Source of the DNA: Clostridia bacterium
GTDB lineage: Bacteria > Bacillota > Clostridia > Christensenellales > CAG-314
Direction: 5' to 3'
NCBI GenBank assembly: GCA_900769665.1
Contig: CAAGHL010000041.1
Span: 1 to 64,000, forward strand
Length of the DNA: 64,000 nucleotides
The translations under genes were made by a program, and so were the position numbers. Of the stretch, positions 8,104 to 15,611 are shown in pieces; positions within the stretch are counted from its first letter, which is position 1; each line of letters opens with the position of its first letter. Under the pieces are notes generated by a model. It ran no database searches. It worked only from the letters and a program-made list of their open reading frames with translations, and was not told where the DNA came from.

Positions 8104-9759
8104 ATGAAATCAAAGCAAATACAATCGAATAGAACAGGAATATACTTGAGACTTTCAAAAGACGACGAACGAGCAGGAGAGTCGATATCCATTGAGAATC
8201 AAAGGCTAATGCTTACGAAATACGTTGAAGAAAAAGGCTGGAAGATAGCAGGCGAGTATGTGGACGACGGCTACACCGGAACGAATTTTGACCGTCCCGA
8301 AGTGCAAAGACTGATTGACGATGTTCACATGGGTAGGTTGGATATAGTGATTGTAAAAGACCTTTCCCGGTTCGGCAGAAACTATATCGAAGTCGGAAGA
8401 TATATCGACTACGAATTTCCGCTTTACAATATCCGTTTCATTGCTTTATCCGACAATATTGACACGGCTGATAAAAACAGTACGGCGATGGATATGATGC
8501 CGATAATGAACGTGTTCAACGAGTGGCATTGTGCGAATACGTCCAAAAAGATTCGTGCGGTAAAAGAATCAAATGCGAGAACGGGGAAATACGCCGCGTC
8601 TATCGCCGCCTACGGATATGTGATAGGCGACGGAGAAAATCGTTTGCCTGTCGTGGATCCGGAAGCCGCCGAAGTCGTAAAGCGAATTTTTGAAATGCGA
8701 GCGAGAGGAATGGGCTACAGAAAGATAGCCGCAGACCTGACCGTAGACGGAATACCCGTTCCGAGCGACTACAGAGCAAAACGTTTTAATAAGGAGCAAT
8801 ACGGCATACAAAACGGATTCCATCGCTGGCACGGGAGTATAGTCAAGCAAATGCTGAACAATCCTATCTATCTCGGACATCTGACGCAAATGCGTAAAAC
8901 CACGGTATCCTATAAAAATAAAAAACAAATTCTTCGTGATGAGGATGAATGGGTAATAGTGAAAAATACGCACGAGCCGATTATTTCACAGGAATTGTGG
9001 GATAAATGCAAAGAGATAGAAAAGAGTCATACTTGCGCGAAAGGGATAAAGTCTGGCATTATACTTCCGCTTGCAGGGCTATTATATTGTCCTGATTGCG
9101 GAGGAAAAATAAAATACGGCTTTACGGACAATAAGAAGAAAGACGGAAGCATTCGCCGCGTAAGTTTTTATAATTGCGGAACGTATACGAGAGTCGGTAA
9201 ATATGCTTGTTCAAGTCATTGGATCGGACACAACGAATTGCAGGAAATCGTATTAAACGATATACGCGCTAAAGCAAACCTTGTCATTGATGACGAAAGG
9301 CGAGAGCGCGAGGAGTTTATGCGGAGAAAGCAACAATCGGCATCGGTAAAAGTCGGAGCAGAAAAGAAACGCCTACTTGCGGATAAAAAACGCCTTGCGG
9401 AACTTGAAAAACTGATACAAAGCGTGTACGAAGATAAAGTGTCGGGAAAAATTCCCGAAGAGATATGTATCGGTCTTATGGAGAAGTATCTCGAAGAGAA
9501 AAAAACTTTAAGCGCGCGGGTATCCGAAAGCGAAACTATCGTTACTGAAAACGAGAAAAATACCGCCGACGTTGACGAGTTTATTCGTAGGCTCAAGAAG
9601 TATGCAAGCGCTGAAGAACTGACGCGCGAAATGTGTATCGAACTGATTGAACGAATAACGATAGGAAAAGTTGTCAAAGACAAAACAGCCGAACGAGAAA
9701 TCCATATTTATTATAAGTTTATGGATAACGGCTATTCTGAAAAACTACATACAAACTGA
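8104..9759 (+). CDS. Large serine recombinase (TnpX-type)
   Basis: 551 residues; would catalyse excision and insertion of the element by serine-mediated double-strand exchange. The resolvase domain covers ~1-150 with the nucleophile in YLRLS (Ser18), the Arg-containing RFGRN motif and the partner motif VKDLSRFGRN. The recombinase domain (~160-290) contains GIPVPSDY. A zinc ribbon starts CPDCGGK near residue 324 and ends CSSHWI. A coiled-coil (~400-510) rich in Lys/Glu/Leu follows, as in large serine integrases. ATG follows GAGGAG by 5-6 nt. Downstream, the frame runs directly into a disrupted pilin gene, so this is the terminal gene of its element. The domain set is complete and it looks functional. 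Confidence 0.92.
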   Translation: MKSKQIQSNRTGIYLRLSKDDERAGESISIENQRLMLTKYVEEKGWKIAGEYVDDGYTGTNFDRPEVQRLIDDVHMGRLDIVIVKDLSRFGRNYIEVGRYIDYEFPLYNIRFIALSDNIDTADKNSTAMDMMPIMNVFNEWHCANTSKKIRAVKESNARTGKYAASIAAYGYVIGDGENRLPVVDPEAAEVVKRIFEMRARGMGYRKIAADLTVDGIPVPSDYRAKRFNKEQYGIQNGFHRWHGSIVKQMLNNPIYLGHLTQMRKTTVSYKNKKQILRDEDEWVIVKNTHEPIISQELWDKCKEIEKSHTCAKGIKSGIILPLAGLLYCPDCGGKIKYGFTDNKKKDGSIRRVSFYNCGTYTRVGKYACSSHWIGHNELQEIVLNDIRAKANLVIDDERREREEFMRRKQQSASVKVGAEKKRLLADKKRLAELEKLIQSVYEDKVSGKIPEEICIGLMEKYLEEKKTLSARVSESETIVTENEKNTADVDEFIRRLKKYASAEELTREMCIELIERITIGKVVKDKTAEREIHIYYKFMDNGYSEKLHTN

Positions 9760-9966
9760 TTTAATCGCCCATTTGCAATACTCTATACCGCGGGAGTATG
9801 GAGTATCGTGATGGGCGTATTCTTTGCGATTGCGCAGAAGAACGAAGATAAAGAAAAGGCGAGAAAAATGATTAAAAATTACGTCATCGGACTTGTCGTC
9901 ATCTTTGTCATTCTCGTTGCTTGTCCGTATCTTGTTAAGGGTATCGCGGCGCTGATTGCTGGGTAA
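9760..9966 (+). pseudogene. VirB2/TrbC-like pilin, 5'-truncated
   Basis: Immediately after the recombinase stop the same frame continues as a small hydrophobic protein. It starts FAILYTAGVWSIVMGVFF, then a charged KNEDKEKARKM loop and a second membrane helix ending GIAALIAG. Two helices separated by a short basic loop are typical of VirB2/TrbC pilins of Gram-positive conjugation systems. There is no start codon with a ribosome site (ATG at 9811 lies inside helix 1), so the 5' part has been removed by the element insertion. It marks the ancestral conjugative element into which the recombinase element jumped. Confidence 0.55.
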
Positions 9967-10013
9967 AAAGACAAGGTTTTACAAAAAATTCAATTTCAGG
10001 GCGAGAAATCGGC

Positions 10014-10070
10014 TTGACAACACACTCAACTTGTGATATTATTATAGTGCAAATAAAAAGAATATTGCAC
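10014..10070 (+). promoter_or_regulatory. abiE promoter with putative AbiEi operator
   Basis: TTGACA (10014-10019), 17-nt spacer, TATTAT (10037-10042). Just downstream, GTGCAA (10047-10052) and TTGCAC (10065-10070) form an inverted repeat around the transcription start. AbiEi antitoxins are known to repress their own operon through inverted repeats, so this is a good operator candidate. Confidence 0.7.
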
Positions 10071-10100
10071 GCATAAAATATCATAAGGAGGTGCGCAACA

Positions 10101-10739
10101 ATGACTGTTATGCAATATATAGACGAATTTGTTCGGAAAGCGGAATTAAGAGTTCCATTGTATACGAACGAGATTTACGAGTATGTAAAAACAAAGTTAC
10201 CCGACACGGATAAAGCAACGTTTAATATGACTTTGCAACGTTATGAAAAGCGTAATCCCGACTTTGTGCGTTACCAAAAAGGTGTTTACTACAAAACGGT
10301 GCATACGCCTTTCGGCGTTGCGGGAATCGACACAACCGAGCTTATTAAAAGAACGTATCTTGTAAACGGCGATGAGGTAATCGGATACGAGTCCGGACCG
10401 TCCTATATGAATAAGATAGGGCTTACGACGCAAATGCCGAATATGACTTATATCGTAACCACGCGAACGAGATATACGACGGAAGATAAAAAAGACGGCA
10501 TATATCTTATTAAACCCGTTATTCAGATCAATCGGGATAATTACAGATATTTGCAACTACTTGATATGCTTGACAATAAGATGAAAGTCAAAATCGAAGC
10601 GGATAACTACCGAGAGATTTTAAGAAAACAAATCGGCACGTTCGGTTTGAGTTTTGAACGACTTATAGGGTATGCGAAGTATTACAATAACAATAATGTG
10701 TATGCGGGGCTTTCGGAACTTGCGAGAGGAGTAAACTGA
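10101..10739 (+). CDS. abiEi: AbiEi-family antitoxin (type IV TA)
   Basis: 212 residues from ATG with AAGGAGGT at 10084-10091. Residues ~1-70 look like a winged-helix domain (NEIYEYVKTKL, then TLQRYEKRNPDFVRYQKGVYYK, broken here by a turn). A C-terminal domain with GYESGPSYMNKIGLTTQMP follows, the signature of AbiEi/transcriptional-regulator-type antitoxins. In the family it represses the operon and neutralises the toxin without direct protein contact. It lies 1 nt upstream of the AbiEii toxin gene. The cargo is inserted between two serine-recombinase modules, consistent with element stabilisation or phage defence. Confidence 0.82.
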   Translation: MTVMQYIDEFVRKAELRVPLYTNEIYEYVKTKLPDTDKATFNMTLQRYEKRNPDFVRYQKGVYYKTVHTPFGVAGIDTTELIKRTYLVNGDEVIGYESGPSYMNKIGLTTQMPNMTYIVTTRTRYTTEDKKDGIYLIKPVIQINRDNYRYLQLLDMLDNKMKVKIEADNYREILRKQIGTFGLSFERLIGYAKYYNNNNVYAGLSELARGVN

Positions 10740-10740
10740 T

Positions 10741-11697
10741 ATGAAGTTACATTTAGATAAAGCGGCATTTCAACTTGTAGTGGACGATATATCGAAGAAA
10801 TGTTCCGTTCGACGCGACGTTTTGGAAAAAGATTATTACGTTACGCTTTTACTGAAAGAGTTGTCGGAAAAGGAACATCAGGCGTATGCTTATTTCAAAG
10901 GCGGTACGGCACTTTATAAAGCATTGAAATCTATTCGCAGGTTTTCGGAAGATATAGACCTTACGGTGTATATCGAAGATTGTCCTACGGCAAGTCAGGC
11001 GAAAAAGCGACTTGAAAACGCTACGCTGAAATTCAGTTGCCTTGAAAAAGGGGAAACGCTTGAAAATCATCGCGGAAGCATTACTTGCGAGTATCTTTAC
11101 GAGTCGATGTATGCGCTCGATAAAGAGGACGCGTTACAACGCTTCGGCAGAGTGAAAATAGAAGCCACGAGCTTTACAGTAAGCGAGCCGACCGACAAAA
11201 TAACGATTGCGCCGCACCTTTATGAGCTTGCAAGCGAAGAACAGCAAAAGATAATGCGTGAAGTATATAGCGTAGAACCGTTTGAAATCGAAACGATTTC
11301 GCTTGAAAGAATTTTTATCGACAAGGTGTTTGCCGCGCAGTTTTACTTTGAACGGAAAGATTACAGCGACGTTGCAAAGCACGTTTACGATTTAACCGTG
11401 CTTCTCGATAACGAGCAGATCAGAGCGTTCCTGAAAGACGAAAAACGCGTTCTTGAAGTAATAGGGTATAAACGCAAAGAGGAATTGAACCGCAAAGGCG
11501 GTGTTGCCGCGGATATGCAAATAGCAAACTTCGATTATTTCCGAGGGCTTGATGGGAACAAAGAGTTTGAGATCGCGTTCGATGAAATGCAACGCATTTA
11601 TGTGTTCAACGAGCAAGACAAATTAAGCAAGGAAACTGTTTCTGCCGCTATTTCCAAGTTAAGAGAGGTTATGGATATAGAGTGGGACAGGGAATGA
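10741..11697 (+). CDS. abiEii: AbiEii nucleotidyltransferase toxin
   Basis: 318 residues. The nucleotidyltransferase core is clear: YFKGGTALYK at ~51-60 and the metal-binding RFSEDIDLT at ~67-75. These are the GSx-like and DxD-like motifs of the AbiEii/MenA group. Members of this family transfer nucleotides to RNA or tRNA acceptor ends and stop growth. The helical C-terminal domain includes VFAAQFYFERKDYSDVAKHVYDL (described here in two parts, ~195-218), also typical. ATG at 10741 follows AGAGGAG and is coupled to the antitoxin stop. Length is normal and motifs intact. Confidence 0.9.
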   Translation: MKLHLDKAAFQLVVDDISKKCSVRRDVLEKDYYVTLLLKELSEKEHQAYAYFKGGTALYKALKSIRRFSEDIDLTVYIEDCPTASQAKKRLENATLKFSCLEKGETLENHRGSITCEYLYESMYALDKEDALQRFGRVKIEATSFTVSEPTDKITIAPHLYELASEEQQKIMREVYSVEPFEIETISLERIFIDKVFAAQFYFERKDYSDVAKHVYDLTVLLDNEQIRAFLKDEKRVLEVIGYKRKEELNRKGGVAADMQIANFDYFRGLDGNKEFEIAFDEMQRIYVFNEQDKLSKETVSAAISKLREVMDIEWDRE

Positions 11698-11757
11698 CAA
11701 ACACATAATTAAGGAATAAGGGACATTCTTCGGAGCGTTCCTTTTCTATACCGAAAA

Positions 11758-11795
11758 TGCACTAAAACTATGTAAATATCAATAGTTTTAGTGCA
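11758..11795. repeat. 14-bp perfect inverted repeat after abiEii
   Basis: TGCACTAAAACTAT (11758-11771) and its exact complement (11782-11795) around a 10-nt A/T loop. On the minus strand it is followed by TTTTC, on the plus strand by AAATCGG. It could be a weak bidirectional terminator. Its TGCAC ends resemble the GTGCAA/TTGCAC half sites at the abiE promoter. Confidence 0.6.
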
Positions 11796-11851
11796 AAATC
11801 GGTTTTACGGATAGATTCTGAAAATAATTTATGAAAAGTAATCAAAACAGC

Positions 11852-11880
11852 TTGACAATATCGTGCTATCACGATATAAT
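11852..11880 (+). promoter_or_regulatory. Consensus promoter with embedded palindromic operator
   Basis: TTGACA (11852-11857), 17-nt spacer, TATAAT (11875-11880): a full consensus. The spacer is almost entirely a palindrome, ATATCGTG-CTAT-CACGATAT (11858-11877), which overlaps the first half of the -10 box. A dimeric repressor bound there would exclude polymerase. It drives the TnpV operon. Confidence 0.85.
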
Positions 11881-11910
11881 AAAGACGAAGAAACCAAAGG
11901 AGGAGCTTTT

Positions 11911-12267
11911 ATGAACGTAGAAGCGGTAATCAAAAAGGCTGAGTCAAACGAAGGGTTGACGGTAAAAGAGATTAAGGTTTATCAGAGGGTGGTAAAGCCT
12001 GTAAAGCACGTTTACGGGAAATACGGCACTCTTGCTAAACAGTATTTGGAGGATAAAGGACTCGATTGGACGATTACAAATCTTCCCGAATACCTGCACG
12101 GCGTAGATAAAGCCGCTGACGAACTGTACGAAACGATGTATGCAAAGTTCTCGAAAGAAGATCGTTTCAAAAAGTCGGCGGACTTTATGGAAAATCTGAA
12201 AAGGGAAACGGAAATGCAACGACTTATCGAGGAAGAAATCTTAAACGAAGTCGTTTACGTCAAATAG
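11911..12267 (+). CDS. TnpV-family transposon protein
   Basis: 118 residues from ATG, with AAGGAGG 7-13 nt upstream. The longer open frame beginning inside the promoter is discarded. The motif GKYGTLAKQYLED followed by a long helical segment ending EEEILNEVVY is the pattern of TnpV proteins of Tn4451-like elements. Function is unknown; family members are encoded near recombinases. It is the first gene behind a strong, operator-bearing promoter, so expression is probably switched. Confidence 0.6.
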   Translation: MNVEAVIKKAESNEGLTVKEIKVYQRVVKPVKHVYGKYGTLAKQYLEDKGLDWTITNLPEYLHGVDKAADELYETMYAKFSKEDRFKKSADFMENLKRETEMQRLIEEEILNEVVYVK

Positions 12268-12278
12268 GGAGGCAGAAT

Positions 12279-12413
12279 ATGAAAGCGTTAAAAGTTACAG
12301 GAAAGGTTATAGGCACTATCGGGAGATTTACGATTGCGGGCGCACTCATTTTAGGGCATTTTATAATGAATATTGTGGGTGCGTTGATTTGTGCAATCAC
12401 TTCGCAGGGGTGA
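12279..12413 (+). CDS. 44-residue single-helix membrane protein
   Basis: ATG at 12279 follows AGGGAGG by 6 nt. The product begins MKALKVTGKVIGTIGRF and continues with one hydrophobic helix (AGALILGHFIMNIVGALICAI). It lies 11 nt after TnpV and 6 nt before the next gene, so it is part of the operon. No family assigned. Similar tiny membrane proteins are common in Firmicutes mobile elements. Confidence 0.55.
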   Translation: MKALKVTGKVIGTIGRFTIAGALILGHFIMNIVGALICAITSQG

Positions 12414-12419
12414 GCGTTG

Positions 12420-12740
12420 ATGGAAAGAGTTGCGATATATGATCGCTGTTGTATCGGAGATGTAACAGCAACAGTCGAACGTTTGAAATCTTTTGCGGAA
12501 CAAAACGGTTTGACTGTAACGGAAATCTATAAAGATGAAAAATATAGTGGATTGAATGAAAATCGTCCCGCTTATCGCAAAATGTTGTCGGATGCAAAAC
12601 TCGGAAAGTATGATATAATACTTGTAAGAGATTTTTCAAGGATTTCAAGAAGTGTTTTTACTTTATTGGAAGTCAAAAAGGCATTGGATAAGATAGGTAT
12701 AAAAATATACGATTGCGGGTATGCCGCACAAGCGAGGTAG
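12420..12740 (+). CDS. Stand-alone resolvase-like domain lacking catalytic Ser
   Basis: 106 residues matching only the N-terminal resolvase domain of serine recombinases: RVAIYDRCC at the start, YKDEKYSGLNENRPAY, and VRDFSRISRSVFTL. In active enzymes the first motif is YxRxS; here the Ser position is Cys (YDRCC). There is no recombinase domain, zinc ribbon or DNA-binding helix-turn-helix. It is the right size for a free-standing domain rather than a random truncation, and has an AGGGGTGA ribosome site. It may be a dominant regulator of the neighbouring recombinase, or a decaying fragment. Confidence 0.65.
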   Translation: MERVAIYDRCCIGDVTATVERLKSFAEQNGLTVTEIYKDEKYSGLNENRPAYRKMLSDAKLGKYDIILVRDFSRISRSVFTLLEVKKALDKIGIKIYDCGYAAQAR

Positions 12741-12744
12741 GACG

Positions 12745-12969
12745 ATGATACAACGATTGACACCAAAACAACGTGCAAGACGAAAATATGAAGTCGCTCA
12801 CAAGGAAGAGCGTGAACAGGCGACGAAACAGTTTAATACAAGGCTTCCGAGTAATGAATATGACGAAATCGTCGCATTTCTTAAAAAGCACGGGATTCCG
12901 AAAGTTGACTTAATCCGCATAGGATACGGAACGCTTTTGGAAAACTACAAAGAGATCAAACAAAAATAA
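12745..12969 (+). CDS. Small basic RHH-like element protein
   Basis: 74 residues. I start at ATG 12745 rather than 12721 because the latter lies inside the previous gene and GAGGTAGG precedes 12745. The N-terminus is very basic (TPKQRARRKYEVAHKEERE). It is followed by FNTRLPSNEYDEIVAFLKKHG, a beta strand then helix as in ribbon-helix-helix proteins, and IPKVDLIRIGYGTLLE. Likely a DNA-binding regulator or mobilisation accessory factor, and a candidate to bind the palindrome at 11858-11877. That link is inference only. Confidence 0.5.
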   Translation: MIQRLTPKQRARRKYEVAHKEEREQATKQFNTRLPSNEYDEIVAFLKKHGIPKVDLIRIGYGTLLENYKEIKQK

Positions 12970-12984
12970 CTGATTAGCTGTAAA

Positions 12985-13043
12985 GGCATAATCACGGATA
13001 ACGAATCAATGAATAATTGATGGAGCGTAATCGTGGTTATGCC
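12985..13043. repeat. Compound hairpin before TnpW-like gene
   Basis: GGCATAATCACG (12985-12996) pairs with CGTGGTTATGCC (13032-13043) with one G-T pair. Inside it ATCAAT (13005-13010) pairs with ATTGAT (13016-13021). No T-tract follows. A 59-nt two-storey structure between operon genes could be a protein-binding site, a recombination site or an RNA switch. Confidence 0.55.
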
Positions 13044-13099
13044 GATACGACAACTTAATATTTTTTACGCTTCATCGTAAGGAGGAAACAACGATAGGC

Positions 13100-13294
13100 G
13101 TGGAAAATAATAAGAAAAGAAGTTACACGGTGAAAATCGACAATACGATTTTTATTGTGGAAACGGAAGAATCGGAAGCGGCGCACGAAACCGCAGAGCA
13201 GAAAATCAAGAAATTGATAGAAGCGGGAATAGACGGTTTGGTAAACGAAGAACGCCGCCGATTAAATAATCAAAAGGCTACATTTGAAGGCTGA
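13100..13294 (+). CDS. TnpW-like small protein
   Basis: 64 residues from GTG with AAGGAGG upstream (13078-13085). KRSYTVKIDNTIFIVETEESE forms a small beta-hairpin (reported for TnpW-type proteins), followed by a helix HETAEQKIKKLIEAG. It precedes the second large recombinase by 20 nt, the same arrangement as 7785-7967 and recombinase 1. Function unknown. Confidence 0.5.
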   Translation: MENNKKRSYTVKIDNTIFIVETEESEAAHETAEQKIKKLIEAGIDGLVNEERRRLNNQKATFEG

Positions 13295-13314
13295 TTTTTC
13301 AGAAGGAGTATTAA

Positions 13315-15003
13315 ATGAGAAATCAGTCAGCAATCAACAAAATACCATTTGCAGAAGGTGATGAAACCGCACTGTATACTCGTTTGAGTAGAGATGACGA
13401 GTTGACGGGCGAATCGAACAGTATTAAAAATCAAAGAGAATTACTCTTGCAATATGCAAAAAGCAAAGGATATGCAAACATTCAGGTTTATGTGGACGAC
13501 GGGTATTCGGGAACAAACTTTAATCGACCTGATTTTAAGCGTATGATGGAAAGAGTCGAAGCAGGACTTATCAAACGAGTTATCGTCAAAGATATGTCCC
13601 GTTTCGGCAGAAACTATCTCGAAGTCGGTTACTATACGGAAGTTATTTTCCCCGAATACGACGTGCAGTTTATCGCAGTCAACGACAACGTGGACAGCGA
13701 AGTTCAAACGGATAACGACTTCACGCCGTTCAGAAACATAATGAACGAATGGTATGCGAAAGACATCAGCAAGAAGATGAAGTCGGCAATCAAGGCAAAA
13801 GGCAATTCCGGTAAACACACAAATCCGTTACCGCCTTACGGATATATAAAAGATCCGAACGATAAGAACAAGTGGCTGATTGACGAAGAAGCGGCAACGG
13901 TTGTAAGAAGAATATTTGGACTTTGTATGCAGGGCTTCGGTCCGACGCAAATCTCACGGATATTGACGGACGAAGGTGTCGATACGCCGAAAATACACGC
14001 TAAGAAAATGGGCAGAAAGGTTACGATAAGAGCGAACGAAATGCCCGAAGCGTGGGCAGACCAAACGGTTGGAGCGATACTCGGTTATTGGGAATATCTT
14101 GGGTGGATGGTAAATTTCAAGACGAAGAAAAAATCGTTTAAGTCGAAAAAGGTTATCTTGCTACCTTCCGATGAATGGCAAGTATTCAAAGATACACAAG
14201 AGCCGATCATCGACGAAGAAACGTTTTGGGCGGTACAGAAAATCCGAGAAGGGAAACGTCGCCTTGACAGTCTTGGCGAACCGAACGCATTGTCGGGAAT
14301 GTTGTTTTGCGGAGATTGCGGACATAGATTATATTTACGCAGACAACGTGATCCGCACCAAAAAGATTATTTTGTGTGTTCGGTTTATCGAAAGAAGCGC
14401 AAGTATTTCTGCACGTCGCACTTCATAAGACTTGCGGACATTGAGAAAATTCTTTTACGGGATTTACGTCAAGTAACGGCATTTGCAAGAGAACACGAAA
14501 GCGAGTTTTTAGACTTGGCAAAGAAACGATCTTTAAGAGAAACCGAAAAACTGCGAGCCGAAAACAAAGCGTCGCTCGACAAAGCCGTCAGACGCATTGC
14601 CGAAATTGACGGAATTATTCAGAAACTGTACGAAGATAACGTTTCGGGTAAAATAAGCGACGAGCGATTTGCAAAAATGACGGCAACGTATGAAACGGAA
14701 CAAAACGAATTACAGCAAACTGCTCAAAGGCTGAAAGATGAAATATCTGCCGTTCGAGAAGAGGGCGAAAGCGTGGATCGGTTTATGAAGTTGGTCAATA
14801 AGTATTCCGACATCACGGAACTGAACGCCGAAATCATAAGAACGTTTGTGGAGAAGATAATCGTTTATGAAGCCGAAAAAATTGACGGTGTAAAAACGCA
14901 GAGAGTGAAGATAGTCTATAACTGCGTTGGAACAGTAAGCGTTCCGAACACCGACAACGAGCCTGTAAAAACAGACAAAACAAAAATTATAGAAGTGGCG
15001 TGA
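13315..15003 (+). CDS. Large serine recombinase (TnpX-type)
   Basis: 562 residues. Resolvase domain with nucleophile in YTRLS (Ser25), DDGYSGTNFNRP, and VKDMSRFGRN. A recombinase domain follows (GVDTPKIHAKK region). The zinc ribbon starts CGDCGHR near residue 327 and ends CTSHF. A long Glu/Lys/Arg-rich coiled coil (~400-500) leads to a C-terminal Thr/Lys-rich tail. All catalytic features are intact. It differs clearly from recombinase 1 (different linkers and coiled coil), so these are two separate mobility events, not a duplication. ATG follows AAGGAG. It is the last element gene before the chromosomal backbone. Confidence 0.92.
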   Translation: MRNQSAINKIPFAEGDETALYTRLSRDDELTGESNSIKNQRELLLQYAKSKGYANIQVYVDDGYSGTNFNRPDFKRMMERVEAGLIKRVIVKDMSRFGRNYLEVGYYTEVIFPEYDVQFIAVNDNVDSEVQTDNDFTPFRNIMNEWYAKDISKKMKSAIKAKGNSGKHTNPLPPYGYIKDPNDKNKWLIDEEAATVVRRIFGLCMQGFGPTQISRILTDEGVDTPKIHAKKMGRKVTIRANEMPEAWADQTVGAILGYWEYLGWMVNFKTKKKSFKSKKVILLPSDEWQVFKDTQEPIIDEETFWAVQKIREGKRRLDSLGEPNALSGMLFCGDCGHRLYLRRQRDPHQKDYFVCSVYRKKRKYFCTSHFIRLADIEKILLRDLRQVTAFAREHESEFLDLAKKRSLRETEKLRAENKASLDKAVRRIAEIDGIIQKLYEDNVSGKISDERFAKMTATYETEQNELQQTAQRLKDEISAVREEGESVDRFMKLVNKYSDITELNAEIIRTFVEKIIVYEAEKIDGVKTQRVKIVYNCVGTVSVPNTDNEPVKTDKTKIIEVA

Positions 15004-15108
15004 CAATGAAAGCCGCGCCACTATCTAAAAAGAAAGAAAAATCCCTGTGCCTATTGATTGTGATTTTACCAATGTAACAAACGGGTATATCCCGTAAAGG
15101 AAAAAAAT

Positions 15109-15474
15109 ATGACTACAAAGGAATTTTATGATTCAATCGGGGAAGATTACGGCGAAGTACTCAGTCGATTGGGTGCGGACGGTACCGTCCGTTACTTCGC
15201 ATTGAAGTTTTTGCGTGATCCCAGTTTCGACGACTTGAAACAAGCCGTAGACAGCGGTGACGGCAATGCGGCGTTTCGTGCCGTACACACATTGAAGGGC
15301 GTTTGCTTGAACCTTGGCTTTTGCAAACTCGGCTCGGCGGCAGGAAACCTTACGGAGTATTTGCGCGGAGGCAAGCAACTTGACGGCAGTAGGATGATGT
15401 ATGAAGCAGTGGAAAAGGAGTACGGAGTACTAACGGAAGCTTTGAAAAAGTTTGCCGCGTCCAACGCACAATAA
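15109..15474 (+). CDS. Hpt-domain phosphotransfer protein
   Basis: 121 residues, essentially one histidine-phosphotransfer helical bundle. The phospho-acceptor is His60 in RAVHTLKGVCLNLGF, with the usual HxLKG context and the AAGNLTEYLR helix. It would shuttle phosphate between a receiver domain and another receiver or kinase. The hybrid kinase transcribed towards it (15612-18140) has a receiver but no Hpt domain, so the two probably form one relay. A small palindrome (ACGGG-TATAT-CCCGT, 15081-15095) lies just before the AAAGG ribosome site. The recombinase cassette ends ~100 nt upstream and may have replaced its native promoter. Confidence 0.85.
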   Translation: MTTKEFYDSIGEDYGEVLSRLGADGTVRYFALKFLRDPSFDDLKQAVDSGDGNAAFRAVHTLKGVCLNLGFCKLGSAAGNLTEYLRGGKQLDGSRMMYEAVEKEYGVLTEALKKFAASNAQ

Positions 15475-15490
15475 AACGATATTAGTATGA

Positions 15491-15529
15491 AAAAAGCAGC
15501 AGCCTCGGTCTATGAGGTTGCTGCTTTTT
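15491..15529. terminator. Bidirectional terminator
   Basis: AAAAAGCAGCAGCCTC (15491-15506) pairs with GAGGTTGCTGCTTTTT (15514-15529), one G-T pair, 7-nt loop. A and T tracts on both sides make it usable by the Hpt gene (+) and the convergent kinase gene (-). Confidence 0.9.
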
Positions 15530-15611
15530 GTGTTACGTGGTATTAGTCAATCTTGACAAGTTTCGGACGCGGTGTCGGAAGACGTGGTTTGGTTGTCGTC
15601 AGTGTTTGCGC

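Larger units (their letters stand above)
5406..9759 (+). mobile_element. Mobilisable element (MobL relaxase + serine recombinase), approximate limits
   Basis: Gene order DUF6291 protein, MobL-type relaxase, TnpW-like protein, large serine recombinase is that of Tn4451-like integrative mobilisable elements of Clostridia. There the recombinase gene lies at one end. The right end is set close to 9760 because the sequence just after the recombinase stop reads in frame into a headless pilin gene. The left end is not located; 5406 is simply the first element gene. Confidence 0.6.
11852..15003 (+). mobile_element. Second recombinase cassette, approximate limits
   Basis: Contiguous same-strand genes TnpV, small membrane protein, resolvase fragment, small basic protein, TnpW-like protein and large serine recombinase, ending ~100 nt before the chromosomal Hpt gene. 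The set resembles the recombination end of a Tn4451-like or larger integrative element. I see no clear terminal repeat, so the left end is arbitrary; the abiE genes may belong to it. Confidence 0.5.
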
